Positions 34,177 to 41,484 of a stretch of DNA of 64,000 nucleotides are shown here, in pieces. The stretch is from Massiliimalia sp050943535. GTDB lineage: Bacteria > Bacillota > Clostridia > Oscillospirales > Ruminococcaceae. Made by a program: the position numbers and the translations under genes. The stretch spans positions 223,298-287,297 of the forward strand of contig JBMNPJ010000004.1 in NCBI GenBank assembly GCA_050943535.1, read 5' to 3'. Below the pieces are notes generated by a model. The model saw only the letters and a list, made by a program, of their open reading frames with translations. It made no database searches and was not told where the DNA came from. Positions within the stretch are counted from its first letter, which is position 1. Each line of letters opens with the position of its first letter.

Positions 34177-34704
34177 ATGTTGGCACTGATTACCGGCGGT
34201 TCCGCCAGCGGAAAATCAGAATATGCGGAAAATCTGGCAGTCAAGCTGGGACAGGGAAACTTGGTGTATCTTGCCACCATGATTTGCTATGATAAAGAGA
34301 CGGAAAAACGGATTGAACGTCACCGTCTCATGAGAAAGGACAAGGGGTTTTCCACTGTGGAATGTCCTACCTGTTTAAAGTCAGTACAAATTCCGCCTAA
34401 CAGCACCGTTTTGCTAGAATGCCTTTCTAACCTGGCCGCTAACGAACGGTTTGATCCGGCTGGATGCAAAAACAATGTGCCGGATGAGATTATGAAAGGG
34501 ATTCAAGCGGTGTTGTGCCAGTGCCGGCATCTGGTTGTGGTGAGCAATGAAGTGTTTTCTGACGGTATGGTTTATGACAGGGAAACCGAAGAATATTTAA
34601 AGGATCTGGGAGAACTCAACCGAAGAATCGGGGAGCTGGCGGATTTTGCCGCAGAAGTGGTATATTCTATCCCGGTGATTCATAAGGGGGAAAACCTAGA
34701 ATGA
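34177..34704 (+). CDS. cobU: CobU: adenosylcobinamide kinase/guanylyltransferase (intact P-loop copy)
   Basis: 175 residues. P-loop GGSASGKS (7-14) and the ERHRLMRK helix with His49, the place of the guanylylated His46 of Salmonella CobU, are present. However, the C-terminal block where CobU normally has NEVGMGIVP reads NEVFSDGMVYD (about 124-134) and the following segment is diverged, ending SIPVIHKG. A second, short CobU-like gene 790 nt downstream keeps the canonical C-terminal block. ATG 34177 has AAGGAGA upstream; the longer frame reaching into cobT is not used. It overlaps cobS by 4 nt. Confidence 0.85.
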   Translation: MLALITGGSASGKSEYAENLAVKLGQGNLVYLATMICYDKETEKRIERHRLMRKDKGFSTVECPTCLKSVQIPPNSTVLLECLSNLAANERFDPAGCKNNVPDEIMKGIQAVLCQCRHLVVVSNEVFSDGMVYDRETEEYLKDLGELNRRIGELADFAAEVVYSIPVIHKGENLE

Positions 34705-35468
34705 AACTGAAAGAATCTTGTAAAATTGCTTTTTCCATGTATTCGGCGATTCCTACGCCGTATGCAGACTGGAGCAAGGAAAACATGAAGTATGCGGTAT
34801 GCTTTTTTCCTGTGGTGGGCGTTGCCTGCGGGGCTTTGCTCTGCCTTTGGCGGTGGCTTGGAGAAATGCTGCAGATCGGTACGGTTTTATTTGCTGCAGT
34901 CTGTGTACTGATTCCGTTTTTGGTAACCGGAGGAATCCACATGGATGGATTCTGTGATACTTCCGATGCTTTGGCATCTCATCAGACCAGGGAGAAAAAA
35001 CTGGAAATTTTAAAGGATTCCCATACAGGAGCGTTTGCAGTGATTGCCTGTATCTGCTACTGCGTGTGGATGCTGGGGCTTTGGAGCGAACTGACCCCCG
35101 ACTGGAATACCGTCTTGATTTTATCTGTGGGTTATGTATTGTCCAGAAGTTTTAGCGGAATGTCCATTGTGTCTTTTCGGTGTGCAAAAAACAGCGGTTT
35201 GCTGGCCACATTTTCTGACGGTGCGCAAAAAAAGAATGTGCGGATTGTGATGGGTATTTTTATGGCGCTGTGTGCCGCTGGGATGATTGCTATTCGTCCT
35301 GTGACCGGACTGCTGGTGCTGTTGGGAGCAGTGCTGTCCTTTATCTATTATCGGGTAATGTCCTATCGTCAGTTTGGAGGTACTACTGGAGATTTGGCAG
35401 GACATTTCCTGCAAATCTGTGAAGCTGCCATGCTTTTGGGTGCAGTGGTGGCACAGAAACTGGGATAA
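34701..35468 (+). CDS. cobS: adenosylcobinamide-GDP ribazoletransferase (cobalamin synthase)
   Basis: 255-residue polytopic membrane enzyme joining GDP-cobinamide to alpha-ribazole. The conserved GGIHMDGFCDTSDALASH (about 77-94) contains the metal-binding Asp pair, with an NSGLLATFSDG segment near 170 and hydrophobic helices at about 30-55, 60-80, 105-150 and 175-255. It overlaps cobU. Assembly of the nucleotide loop thus happens at the membrane. Confidence 0.93.
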   Translation: MKLKESCKIAFSMYSAIPTPYADWSKENMKYAVCFFPVVGVACGALLCLWRWLGEMLQIGTVLFAAVCVLIPFLVTGGIHMDGFCDTSDALASHQTREKKLEILKDSHTGAFAVIACICYCVWMLGLWSELTPDWNTVLILSVGYVLSRSFSGMSIVSFRCAKNSGLLATFSDGAQKKNVRIVMGIFMALCAAGMIAIRPVTGLLVLLGAVLSFIYYRVMSYRQFGGTTGDLAGHFLQICEAAMLLGAVVAQKLG

Positions 35469-35495
35469 AACGAGCAAAAGAAAGAGGAGACAAAC

Positions 35496-35864
35496 ATGGA
35501 TTTGGTCATTGGGGGAAAGTATCAGGGAAAACTTCGCTGGGCAATGGAACACTATGGGATTTCCGAAAAAGAAGTGGTGATGGCGGATAAGCCGTCTGCG
35601 GGAATCAAAGCGGTGGATCATTTGGAACAGTGGATCGGCAGGCTGCTCACAGAGGGAAAATCCCCGCTGGAAGAAATCCTGCTGGTTTTGGAACAAAACC
35701 CGGATTTAATTCTACTCTGCGATGAAGTGGGAAACGGCGTTGTTCCCATGGAACGGAAAGACCGGGAATATCGGGAAGGGGTTGGACGCACCTGCTGTGA
35801 ACTGGCAAAGAAAGCAGACCGGGTATACCGGGTATGGTGCGGCATTGCTTCTCAGATCAAATAG
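35496..35864 (+). CDS. short CobU-like protein with degenerate P-loop
   Basis: 122 residues resembling CobU in its opening beta-strand and above all in its C-terminal half. DEVGNGVVPMERKDREYREG starts at residue 76 and is followed by GRTCCELAKKADRVYRVWCG, matching the canonical NEVGxGIVP...FRD..GR...LA..AD.V..V..G block. The P-loop is lost (GGKYQGKL at 6-13 lacks the Lys-Ser/Thr pair) and the guanylyl-accepting His region is missing. GAGGAG precedes ATG 35496. It could be a partner subunit or regulator of the other CobU, or bind GTP/cobinamide alone. It is not a recent decay product, since the frame is clean and lies tightly in the operon. Confidence 0.7.
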   Translation: MDLVIGGKYQGKLRWAMEHYGISEKEVVMADKPSAGIKAVDHLEQWIGRLLTEGKSPLEEILLVLEQNPDLILLCDEVGNGVVPMERKDREYREGVGRTCCELAKKADRVYRVWCGIASQIK

Positions 35865-35881
35865 AAAAAGGAGAATAGACC

Positions 35882-36487
35882 ATGATTCGCTGTTGTTTTA
35901 TCCGGCATGGGATGACCTTTGGCAATACCCAAAAGCGGTATATTGGAACCACTGATGAGCCTCTTTGTGAAGATGGGGTCAAGGATATTCAGGAAAAAAT
36001 AGAACAAGGTTATTATCCTCGGGCGGATTTTCTGTTTGTCAGTCCTCTTCTTCGGTGCCGTCAGACAGCGGAGCTGATTTATCCGGAGCAGGAACAGCAG
36101 ATTGCACCCGGCTTTGCCGAAACGGATTTTGGTCTGTTTGAAAATAAAAATTACGAGGAACTCAAAGAGGAGCCGGCCTATCAGGCATTTTTGGACAGTA
36201 TGGGAAAAACTCCGTTTCCGGGAGGAGAATCTTCGGAGCAGGTGGCACAGCGGGTATGCCGCCAGATGGAAGAGATTGTTTCTTCCCTGCCGGAAGAAGG
36301 AACCGCAGTGTTTGTGGTGCACGGCGGCACCATTATGCACCTGCTTGCCCGATATGGAAAGCCGGAAAAAGATTTTTACCATTGGCAGACAGGAAACGGA
36401 GAAGGATATCTGGGGGTATTTTCTCCGAAAGAATGGGGAAAAAATCCTGAAATTACAGAGATCTGTCCGCTGAAAAAGAAGCAATAA
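35882..36487 (+). CDS. cobC: alpha-ribazole phosphatase-type histidine phosphatase
   Basis: 201 residues. The phosphoglycerate-mutase-like fold has the N-terminal RHGMTFGN motif (8-15, with the phospho-accepting His at 9), SPLLRCRQTAEL near 54, ETDFGLFENKNYEEL near 80 and VVHGGTIMHLL near 142 with the second catalytic His. In this place it most likely removes the phosphate of alpha-ribazole-P or of cobalamin-5'-P. AAAAAGGAG precedes ATG, 17 nt after the CobU-like gene. Confidence 0.85.
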   Translation: MIRCCFIRHGMTFGNTQKRYIGTTDEPLCEDGVKDIQEKIEQGYYPRADFLFVSPLLRCRQTAELIYPEQEQQIAPGFAETDFGLFENKNYEELKEEPAYQAFLDSMGKTPFPGGESSEQVAQRVCRQMEEIVSSLPEEGTAVFVVHGGTIMHLLARYGKPEKDFYHWQTGNGEGYLGVFSPKEWGKNPEITEICPLKKKQ

Positions 36488-36499
36488 GGGGGAGCGTTT

Positions 36500-37492
36500 G
36501 TGCTGCTGTTTTTAGAATTGTCCGTTCTGGCATTTGTGCTGGGCGTATTACTGGATTTTATTTTAGGAGATCCCCGCTGGATGAAACATCCGGTGGTAAT
36601 CATCGGGGGGCTGATTTCCGGATTGGAAAAAGTGCTGAGAAACCGTTTTTCCAAAACACCGGAAGGAGAGCGCAAAGCGGGATTTTGCCTGGTGGTGCTG
36701 GTACTGCTCATTACCGGAGTGGTGTGTGCAGGGGTGCTGGCGCTGGCCTTTTGGATTCATCCGCTTTTGTATCTGGCGGTGGAAACTTTATGGTGTTGGC
36801 AGATTCCAGCTGCCAAGTCCTTAAAACAGGAGAGCATGAAAGTGTTCTATGAGCTGAAAAAACAGGATTTGGAAGGAGCCAGAAAGGCAGTTTCCATGAT
36901 TGTGGGACGGGATACTCAAAATCTTACCTCAGAACAGGTGGCCAAAGCGGCAGTGGAAACGGTGGCAGAAAACACTTCTGACGGAATTGTAGCTCCCATG
37001 TTTTATACCATGCTGCTGGGTGCCTGGGGCGGCATGATGTACAAAGCAGTAAATACTATGGACTCTATGATCGGATACCGGAACGATCGGTATCTGAATT
37101 TTGGCCGGTACGGCGCAAAGCTGGACGATATCTGCAACTATATTCCGGCGAGATTGTCTGCTTGGCTGATGATTGGGGCAGCGTTTCTTCTTGGAATGGA
37201 TGGAAAAGATGCCAAACGAATTTATTTGCGAGATCGATATAATCACGACAGCCCGAACAGCGCTCATACAGAATCGGTTTGTGCTGGGGCGCTGAATGTA
37301 CAGTTGGCAGGAGATGCCTATTATTTTGGAAAACTTCATCCCAAAAAGACCATTGGAGATAAAATCCGTGGGGTTGAAGCGGAGGATATTCCTCGGGCTA
37401 ATCGGCTCATGTATGGTACTACTCTGCTTACAGCTGGGCTGGTGATTTTGATTCGGCTGGTTGTAATCGGCGGGGTCATTTGGTTTAAATAA
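36500..37492 (+). CDS. cbiB: adenosylcobinamide-phosphate synthase CbiB
   Basis: 330-residue membrane protein from GTG 36500 (AAGGGGGAGC upstream). It attaches aminopropanol or its phosphate to cobyric acid. LDFILGDPRWMKHPVVIIG (about 17-35), AAVETVAENTSDGIVAPMFY (about 150-170) and the SPNSAHTESVCAGAL block (about 250-265) are strongly conserved in CbiB/CobD. Helices occur at about 1-20, 60-85, 165-185, 220-235 and 305-325. It works with CobD, encoded next. Confidence 0.94.
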   Translation: MLLFLELSVLAFVLGVLLDFILGDPRWMKHPVVIIGGLISGLEKVLRNRFSKTPEGERKAGFCLVVLVLLITGVVCAGVLALAFWIHPLLYLAVETLWCWQIPAAKSLKQESMKVFYELKKQDLEGARKAVSMIVGRDTQNLTSEQVAKAAVETVAENTSDGIVAPMFYTMLLGAWGGMMYKAVNTMDSMIGYRNDRYLNFGRYGAKLDDICNYIPARLSAWLMIGAAFLLGMDGKDAKRIYLRDRYNHDSPNSAHTESVCAGALNVQLAGDAYYFGKLHPKKTIGDKIRGVEAEDIPRANRLMYGTTLLTAGLVILIRLVVIGGVIWFK

Positions 37493-37519
37493 CATCATTT
37501 TGGAAAGGAATTTGCGGTC

Positions 37520-38587
37520 ATGGTGAAACTGGTTCATGGGGGAGATATTTATTCTCCCGGACGAAAAGTGCTGGATTTTTCCGCTAATATTAATCCTCTG
37601 GGAATGCCGGAGCCAGTGCGGCAGGCGTTGTATCACTGTGCGGAAGCCTGTGAACATTATCCGGATCCTCTTTGCCGAGATCTGACACGGGTGATCGGAG
37701 AAAAAGAAGGATGCCCTCCCCAGTGGATCCTGTGCGGCAACGGGGCGGCAGATGTAATCTTTCGCCTGGTATTTAGCCAAAAACCGAAAAAGGCAGCAGT
37801 GCTGGCACCGACTTTTGCAGAATATGAAGCGGCTTTGCAGGCAGTAGGATGTACAGTGGTATCTTACCAGTTGAATCCCAAAGAGGATTTTATTCCCGGT
37901 GAAGGATTTTTGAGGTGGCTTTCTCAGGAACGGCCGGATATGGTGTTTGTATGTAATCCCAACAACCCGACCGGACAGCTTTTGGCAGAAGGAGTACTGG
38001 AACAGGCGGCAGCGCTGTGCCAAAGCTTCGGGGCTCTTTTCGTGGTGGATGAATGCTTTTTGGATTTTGTAGTTGGAGGCGAAGCACAGAGCGGCAAACC
38101 GTTTCTTTCCAAATATCCGATTTTCCTGTTAAAGGCGTTTACCAAAATGTATGCTATGCCGGGGATTCGGTTAGGGTATGGTATCTGTGCGGATACCGCT
38201 TTATTAGAGCACGCAGCGGCATGCGGTCAGCCTTGGAGCGTATCAGTTCCGGCTCAAGCAGCAGGAATTGCCGCTTATGGCATGGAAGGCTTTGAGCAGC
38301 AAACCCGGGATTATGTGGCATCAGCCAGAAAAGACCTCCAGGACGGACTGCGTCGGCGGGGAATGAAAGTATGGGATTCCTGTACAAACTATGTTTTATT
38401 TTATATAGAGGATAAATGTCTGCGCAAAAAGCTGGAACAGCAGGATATTTTGATCCGGGATTGTTCCAACTACCGGGGATTGACGCCGGGATATTATCGG
38501 ACCGCAGTGCGGACACCGGAAGAAAACCAGCGGCTTTTACAGGCGCTGGATCAAATTATGAACAACACAGATCGGGGGAATGAATGA
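37520..38587 (+). CDS. cobD: threonine-phosphate decarboxylase CobD
   Basis: 355-residue PLP enzyme of the aminotransferase fold-type I family. It makes (R)-1-amino-2-propanol phosphate, the linker used by CbiB. SANINPLG is at 21-28, NPNNPTG at 146-152, Asp177 in DECF pairs with the pyridine nitrogen, and Lys209 in KAFTKMYAMPGIRLGYG is the Schiff-base lysine. Homology to histidinol-phosphate aminotransferase is general, but the operon position settles the role. AAAGGAATTTG precedes ATG. It overlaps cbiP by 4 nt. Confidence 0.92.
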   Translation: MVKLVHGGDIYSPGRKVLDFSANINPLGMPEPVRQALYHCAEACEHYPDPLCRDLTRVIGEKEGCPPQWILCGNGAADVIFRLVFSQKPKKAAVLAPTFAEYEAALQAVGCTVVSYQLNPKEDFIPGEGFLRWLSQERPDMVFVCNPNNPTGQLLAEGVLEQAAALCQSFGALFVVDECFLDFVVGGEAQSGKPFLSKYPIFLLKAFTKMYAMPGIRLGYGICADTALLEHAAACGQPWSVSVPAQAAGIAAYGMEGFEQQTRDYVASARKDLQDGLRRRGMKVWDSCTNYVLFYIEDKCLRKKLEQQDILIRDCSNYRGLTPGYYRTAVRTPEENQRLLQALDQIMNNTDRGNE

Positions 38588-40083
38588 TGGCAAAGGCGAT
38601 TATGATTCAGGGCACTATGTCCAATGCAGGCAAAAGCCTTTTGGCGGCAGGATTGTGCCGGGTTTTTAAACAGGACGGTTATCGGGTAGCGCCCTTTAAG
38701 TCACAGAATATGGCACTCAACTCCTTTATTACTCAGGAAGGGCTGGAAATGGGCAGAGCACAGGTAATGCAGTGTGAAGCCGCAGGAATTGAGCCTTCTG
38801 TAAAAATGAACCCGATTTTGCTCAAACCTACCAATGATGTAGGTTCTCAGGTAATTGTCAACGGTGAAGTACTGGGGAATATGAGCGCCGCCGACTATTT
38901 TCGATATAAAAATCGGCTGGTTCCGGATATTATGAAAGCGTACCGTGCGCTGGATGAAGAATATGATATTATTGTGCTGGAGGGCGCCGGTTCTCCTGCA
39001 GAAATTAATTTGAAATCCGAAGATATTGTCAACATGGGCATGGCAAAAATGGCAAAGGCTCCTGTACTGTTGGCGGGAGATATTGACCGAGGCGGCGTAT
39101 TTGCTGCATTGGCAGGTACCATGATGCTTTTGGAAGAGGATGAAAAACAGATGGTCAAAGGCATGGTCATCAATAAGTTCCGGGGAGATAAGGAAATTTT
39201 AAGACCAGGACTTTCTATGCTGGAGGACATTACCCATGTTCCGGTAGTGGGAGTGGTGCCTTATCTGTATCTGGACATTGATGATGAGGACAGCCTCAGT
39301 GAACGGTTTGACCGGAAAACTCAGACTGGACTGATTGATATTGCGGTAGTGCGGATTCCCCGCATTTCCAATTTTACTGATTTTAATGTACTGGAAGCCA
39401 TGGATGGGGTTTCCCTCCGCTATGTGAAACGTCCGGAAGAACTGAAAGACCCGGATATGGTTATCCTTCCCGGTACCAAAAATACCATGGAAGATTTGCT
39501 GTGGCTGAGAGAAAGTGGTATGGAAGCGGCGATCCTCAAATTGGCGGACAAAGGCAAGGTGATTTACGGGGTTTGCGGCGGATATCAGATGTTGGGACAG
39601 GCGCTCCACGATCCGGACGGAGTGGAACACGGCGGTTCTTTGAAAGGTTTAGGACTGCTGCCCATTGAGACGACCTTTGCCGGTCAGAAAACCCGTACCC
39701 GGGTGTCCGGAAGCTTTTTGCAGATGTCCGGTATTCTGGCATCCATGAGCACTACTGCGCTGGAGGGATATGAAATCCACATGGGAAAAACCAGCTTTGT
39801 AGGGGAAGAGGGAACACCTTTAGTATCTTTGGATAACGGCGTGATTGACGGAGCGCAGAAAGGCAATGTATACGGCAGTTATGTACACGGAATTTTTGAC
39901 CGGGAAGAATCTGCCAAAGCCCTGATTACCGCTTTGATGGAACATAAGGGACTGGATGCTTCCGCAGTTTCCGCCTTTGACCGGAAGGCGTACAAAGAAC
40001 ATCAGTATGATTTGCTGGCGGACGGGGTTCGTCAGAATATGGATATGGAAGCGGTTTACCGCATTTTGGAAAAGGGAATTTAA
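38584..40083 (+). CDS. cbiP: cobyric acid synthase
   Basis: 499 residues. It amidates the b, d, e and g side chains of adenosylcobyrinate diamide. QGTMSNAGKSLLAAGLCR is at 9-26 (P-loop), PFKSQNMALNSF near 40, LEGAGSPAEINL near 131 and DIDRGGVFAALAGT near 166. The glutaminase part has YGVCGGYQMLG near 332 with the nucleophilic Cys and GSYVHGIFD near 433. ATGATG at 38584/38587 offers two starts; the first overlaps the cobD stop. Full length. Confidence 0.94.
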   Translation: MMAKAIMIQGTMSNAGKSLLAAGLCRVFKQDGYRVAPFKSQNMALNSFITQEGLEMGRAQVMQCEAAGIEPSVKMNPILLKPTNDVGSQVIVNGEVLGNMSAADYFRYKNRLVPDIMKAYRALDEEYDIIVLEGAGSPAEINLKSEDIVNMGMAKMAKAPVLLAGDIDRGGVFAALAGTMMLLEEDEKQMVKGMVINKFRGDKEILRPGLSMLEDITHVPVVGVVPYLYLDIDDEDSLSERFDRKTQTGLIDIAVVRIPRISNFTDFNVLEAMDGVSLRYVKRPEELKDPDMVILPGTKNTMEDLLWLRESGMEAAILKLADKGKVIYGVCGGYQMLGQALHDPDGVEHGGSLKGLGLLPIETTFAGQKTRTRVSGSFLQMSGILASMSTTALEGYEIHMGKTSFVGEEGTPLVSLDNGVIDGAQKGNVYGSYVHGIFDREESAKALITALMEHKGLDASAVSAFDRKAYKEHQYDLLADGVRQNMDMEAVYRILEKGI

Positions 40084-40111
40084 TTCCCTTTTGATGGAAA
40101 GGAGAAGGCGT

Positions 40112-40636
40112 ATGAAAGGCCTGATTCATATTTATTGCGGAGACGGAAAAGGTAAAACCACCTGTTCTGTGGGACTTACTGTTCGGATGGCAGGACATGG
40201 CAAAAAGGTATTGTTTGTACAGTTTTTGAAAGGACAGCCTACCGGGGAACTGCGTATCCTGGAAGCTTTGCCCAATGTAACAGTTGCTCGGGGAAAACCT
40301 CTGACAAAGTTTACCTTTGCTATGACACCAGAAGAAAAGAAAGCTTGCTTGGAAAATCAAAATGCATTGTTTTTGCAGGCTGTTACAGCAGCGAAACAGG
40401 GAGAGTGTGATCTGCTGGTGCTGGACGAAATTATGGGTGCTATTTCCACTGGGACATTGGACTGGGAGCCGGTGCTGGAATTTGTAACACACAAACCGGA
40501 ATCTTTGGAACTGGTTATGACCGGAAGAAACCCCAGACCGGAACTGGTAGAACTGGCAGATTATGTATCAGAAATTCAGAAGGTAAAACACCCTTATGAT
40601 CAGGGAATCGGCGCCAGAGAAGGGGTCGAGAAGTAA
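40112..40636 (+). CDS. btuR: corrinoid adenosyltransferase (BtuR/CobO type)
   Basis: 174 residues. It transfers the adenosyl group of ATP to Co(I). The reversed-type P-loop GDGKGKTT is at 10-17, with VLFVQFLKG near 34, LLVLDEIMGAIS near 103 and the C-terminal EIQKVKHPYDQGIGAREGVEK block, typical of CobA/BtuR. ATG 40112 follows GGAAAGGAGAAGG; the much longer upstream frame overlaps cbiP and is rejected. It is 28 nt downstream of cbiP. Confidence 0.93.
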   Translation: MKGLIHIYCGDGKGKTTCSVGLTVRMAGHGKKVLFVQFLKGQPTGELRILEALPNVTVARGKPLTKFTFAMTPEEKKACLENQNALFLQAVTAAKQGECDLLVLDEIMGAISTGTLDWEPVLEFVTHKPESLELVMTGRNPRPELVELADYVSEIQKVKHPYDQGIGAREGVEK

Positions 40637-40659
40637 TACTCCGGAAAGGAAGATGGGTT

Positions 40660-41307
40660 ATGAAGGTAACACTTCAGCGGGTACTGCCTGCGGAAATTGA
40701 AAAAAGAAGTTTTGAAATGATTACAGAGGAACTGGAACAAATGGGAATCTCCTTGAATCCGGAGTATGAATTGATTGTCAAGCGGGCAATTCACACTTCT
40801 GCGGATTTTGATTACGCAAAAAATCTGGTGTTTTCTGACGGCGTAGTGGAACAGGCAAAAGAAGCGCTGAAAAACGGTGCCTGCATTGTCACCGATACAC
40901 AAATGGCAAAATCCGGCATCAACAAAAAGGCGCTGGCGCAGCTGGGAGGAGAAGTATTTTGCTTTATGTCTGACGAAGATGTGGCAAAAGCCGCCAAAGA
41001 AAACGGCACCACCCGTGCAGTAGCCAGCATGGATAAAGCTGCTAAATTGGATCGCCCATTGATCTTTGCCATTGGCAATGCTCCTACCGCTTTGGTGCGT
41101 CTCCACGAACTGATGGAGGAAGGGAAACTTTCTCCCTGTCTGATTATTGGCGCTCCAGTTGGATTTGTGAATGTAGTAGAATCCAAGGAATTAATTTTGG
41201 AAGATTCTGCACCATACATTGTGGCAAGAGGACGCAAAGGGGGCAGCAACATTGCCGCCGCCATTGTAAACGCTTTGCTTTATCAGGTAGCGTCACGGGA
41301 ACTGTAA
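40660..41307 (+). CDS. cbiC: cobalt-precorrin-8 methylmutase
   Basis: 215 residues. It moves the C11 methyl to C12, forming cobyrinate. The catalytic His45 lies in KRAIHTSADFDYAKNL (41-56), followed by CIVTDTQMAKSGI near 85 and the C-terminal ALVRLHELMEEG near 145, PVGFVNVVESKELI and GRKGGSNIAAAIVNALL. It is the last gene of the operon although the enzyme acts mid-pathway. GGAAAGGAAGATGG precedes ATG, and a terminator follows 15 nt after the stop. Confidence 0.95.
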   Translation: MKVTLQRVLPAEIEKRSFEMITEELEQMGISLNPEYELIVKRAIHTSADFDYAKNLVFSDGVVEQAKEALKNGACIVTDTQMAKSGINKKALAQLGGEVFCFMSDEDVAKAAKENGTTRAVASMDKAAKLDRPLIFAIGNAPTALVRLHELMEEGKLSPCLIIGAPVGFVNVVESKELILEDSAPYIVARGRKGGSNIAAAIVNALLYQVASREL

Positions 41308-41322
41308 CAGAACAAGAAAAAC

Positions 41323-41357
41323 ACCGCTGGAAGAAATTTTTCTTTCGGCGGTTTTTT
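41323..41357 (+). terminator. terminator of the cbi operon
   Basis: ACCGC (41323-41327) pairs with GCGGT (41348-41352), extended inward by GGAAGAAA/TTTCTTTC, and runs into six T. Confidence 0.85.
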
Positions 41358-41394
41358 GCGTCCAGATATCTGAAAGGATTTGGGGTCATTACAC

Positions 41395-41423
41395 TTGCCA
41401 AATGCGATGAATTAAGATACAAT
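41395..41423 (+). promoter_or_regulatory. promoter of the ABC-F gene
   Basis: TTGCCA (41395-41400), 17-nt spacer, TACAAT (41418-41423), 62 nt before ATG 41485. Confidence 0.7.
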
Positions 41424-41484
41424 AAATTTAATCATGTGATAAAATCGATAATAGAAGGAATTCAAAAAAGGAACGAGAAATAGT

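Noticed and set aside
36929..38023. 364-codon minus-strand frame across cbiB and cobD
   Set aside because: Spans two well-supported genes and their ribosome site; no homology in the translation.
39956..40111. N-terminal extension of BtuR into cbiP
   Set aside because: The Trp/Arg-rich extension is a frame-shifted copy of cbiP codons; ATG 40112 has a strong ribosome site.
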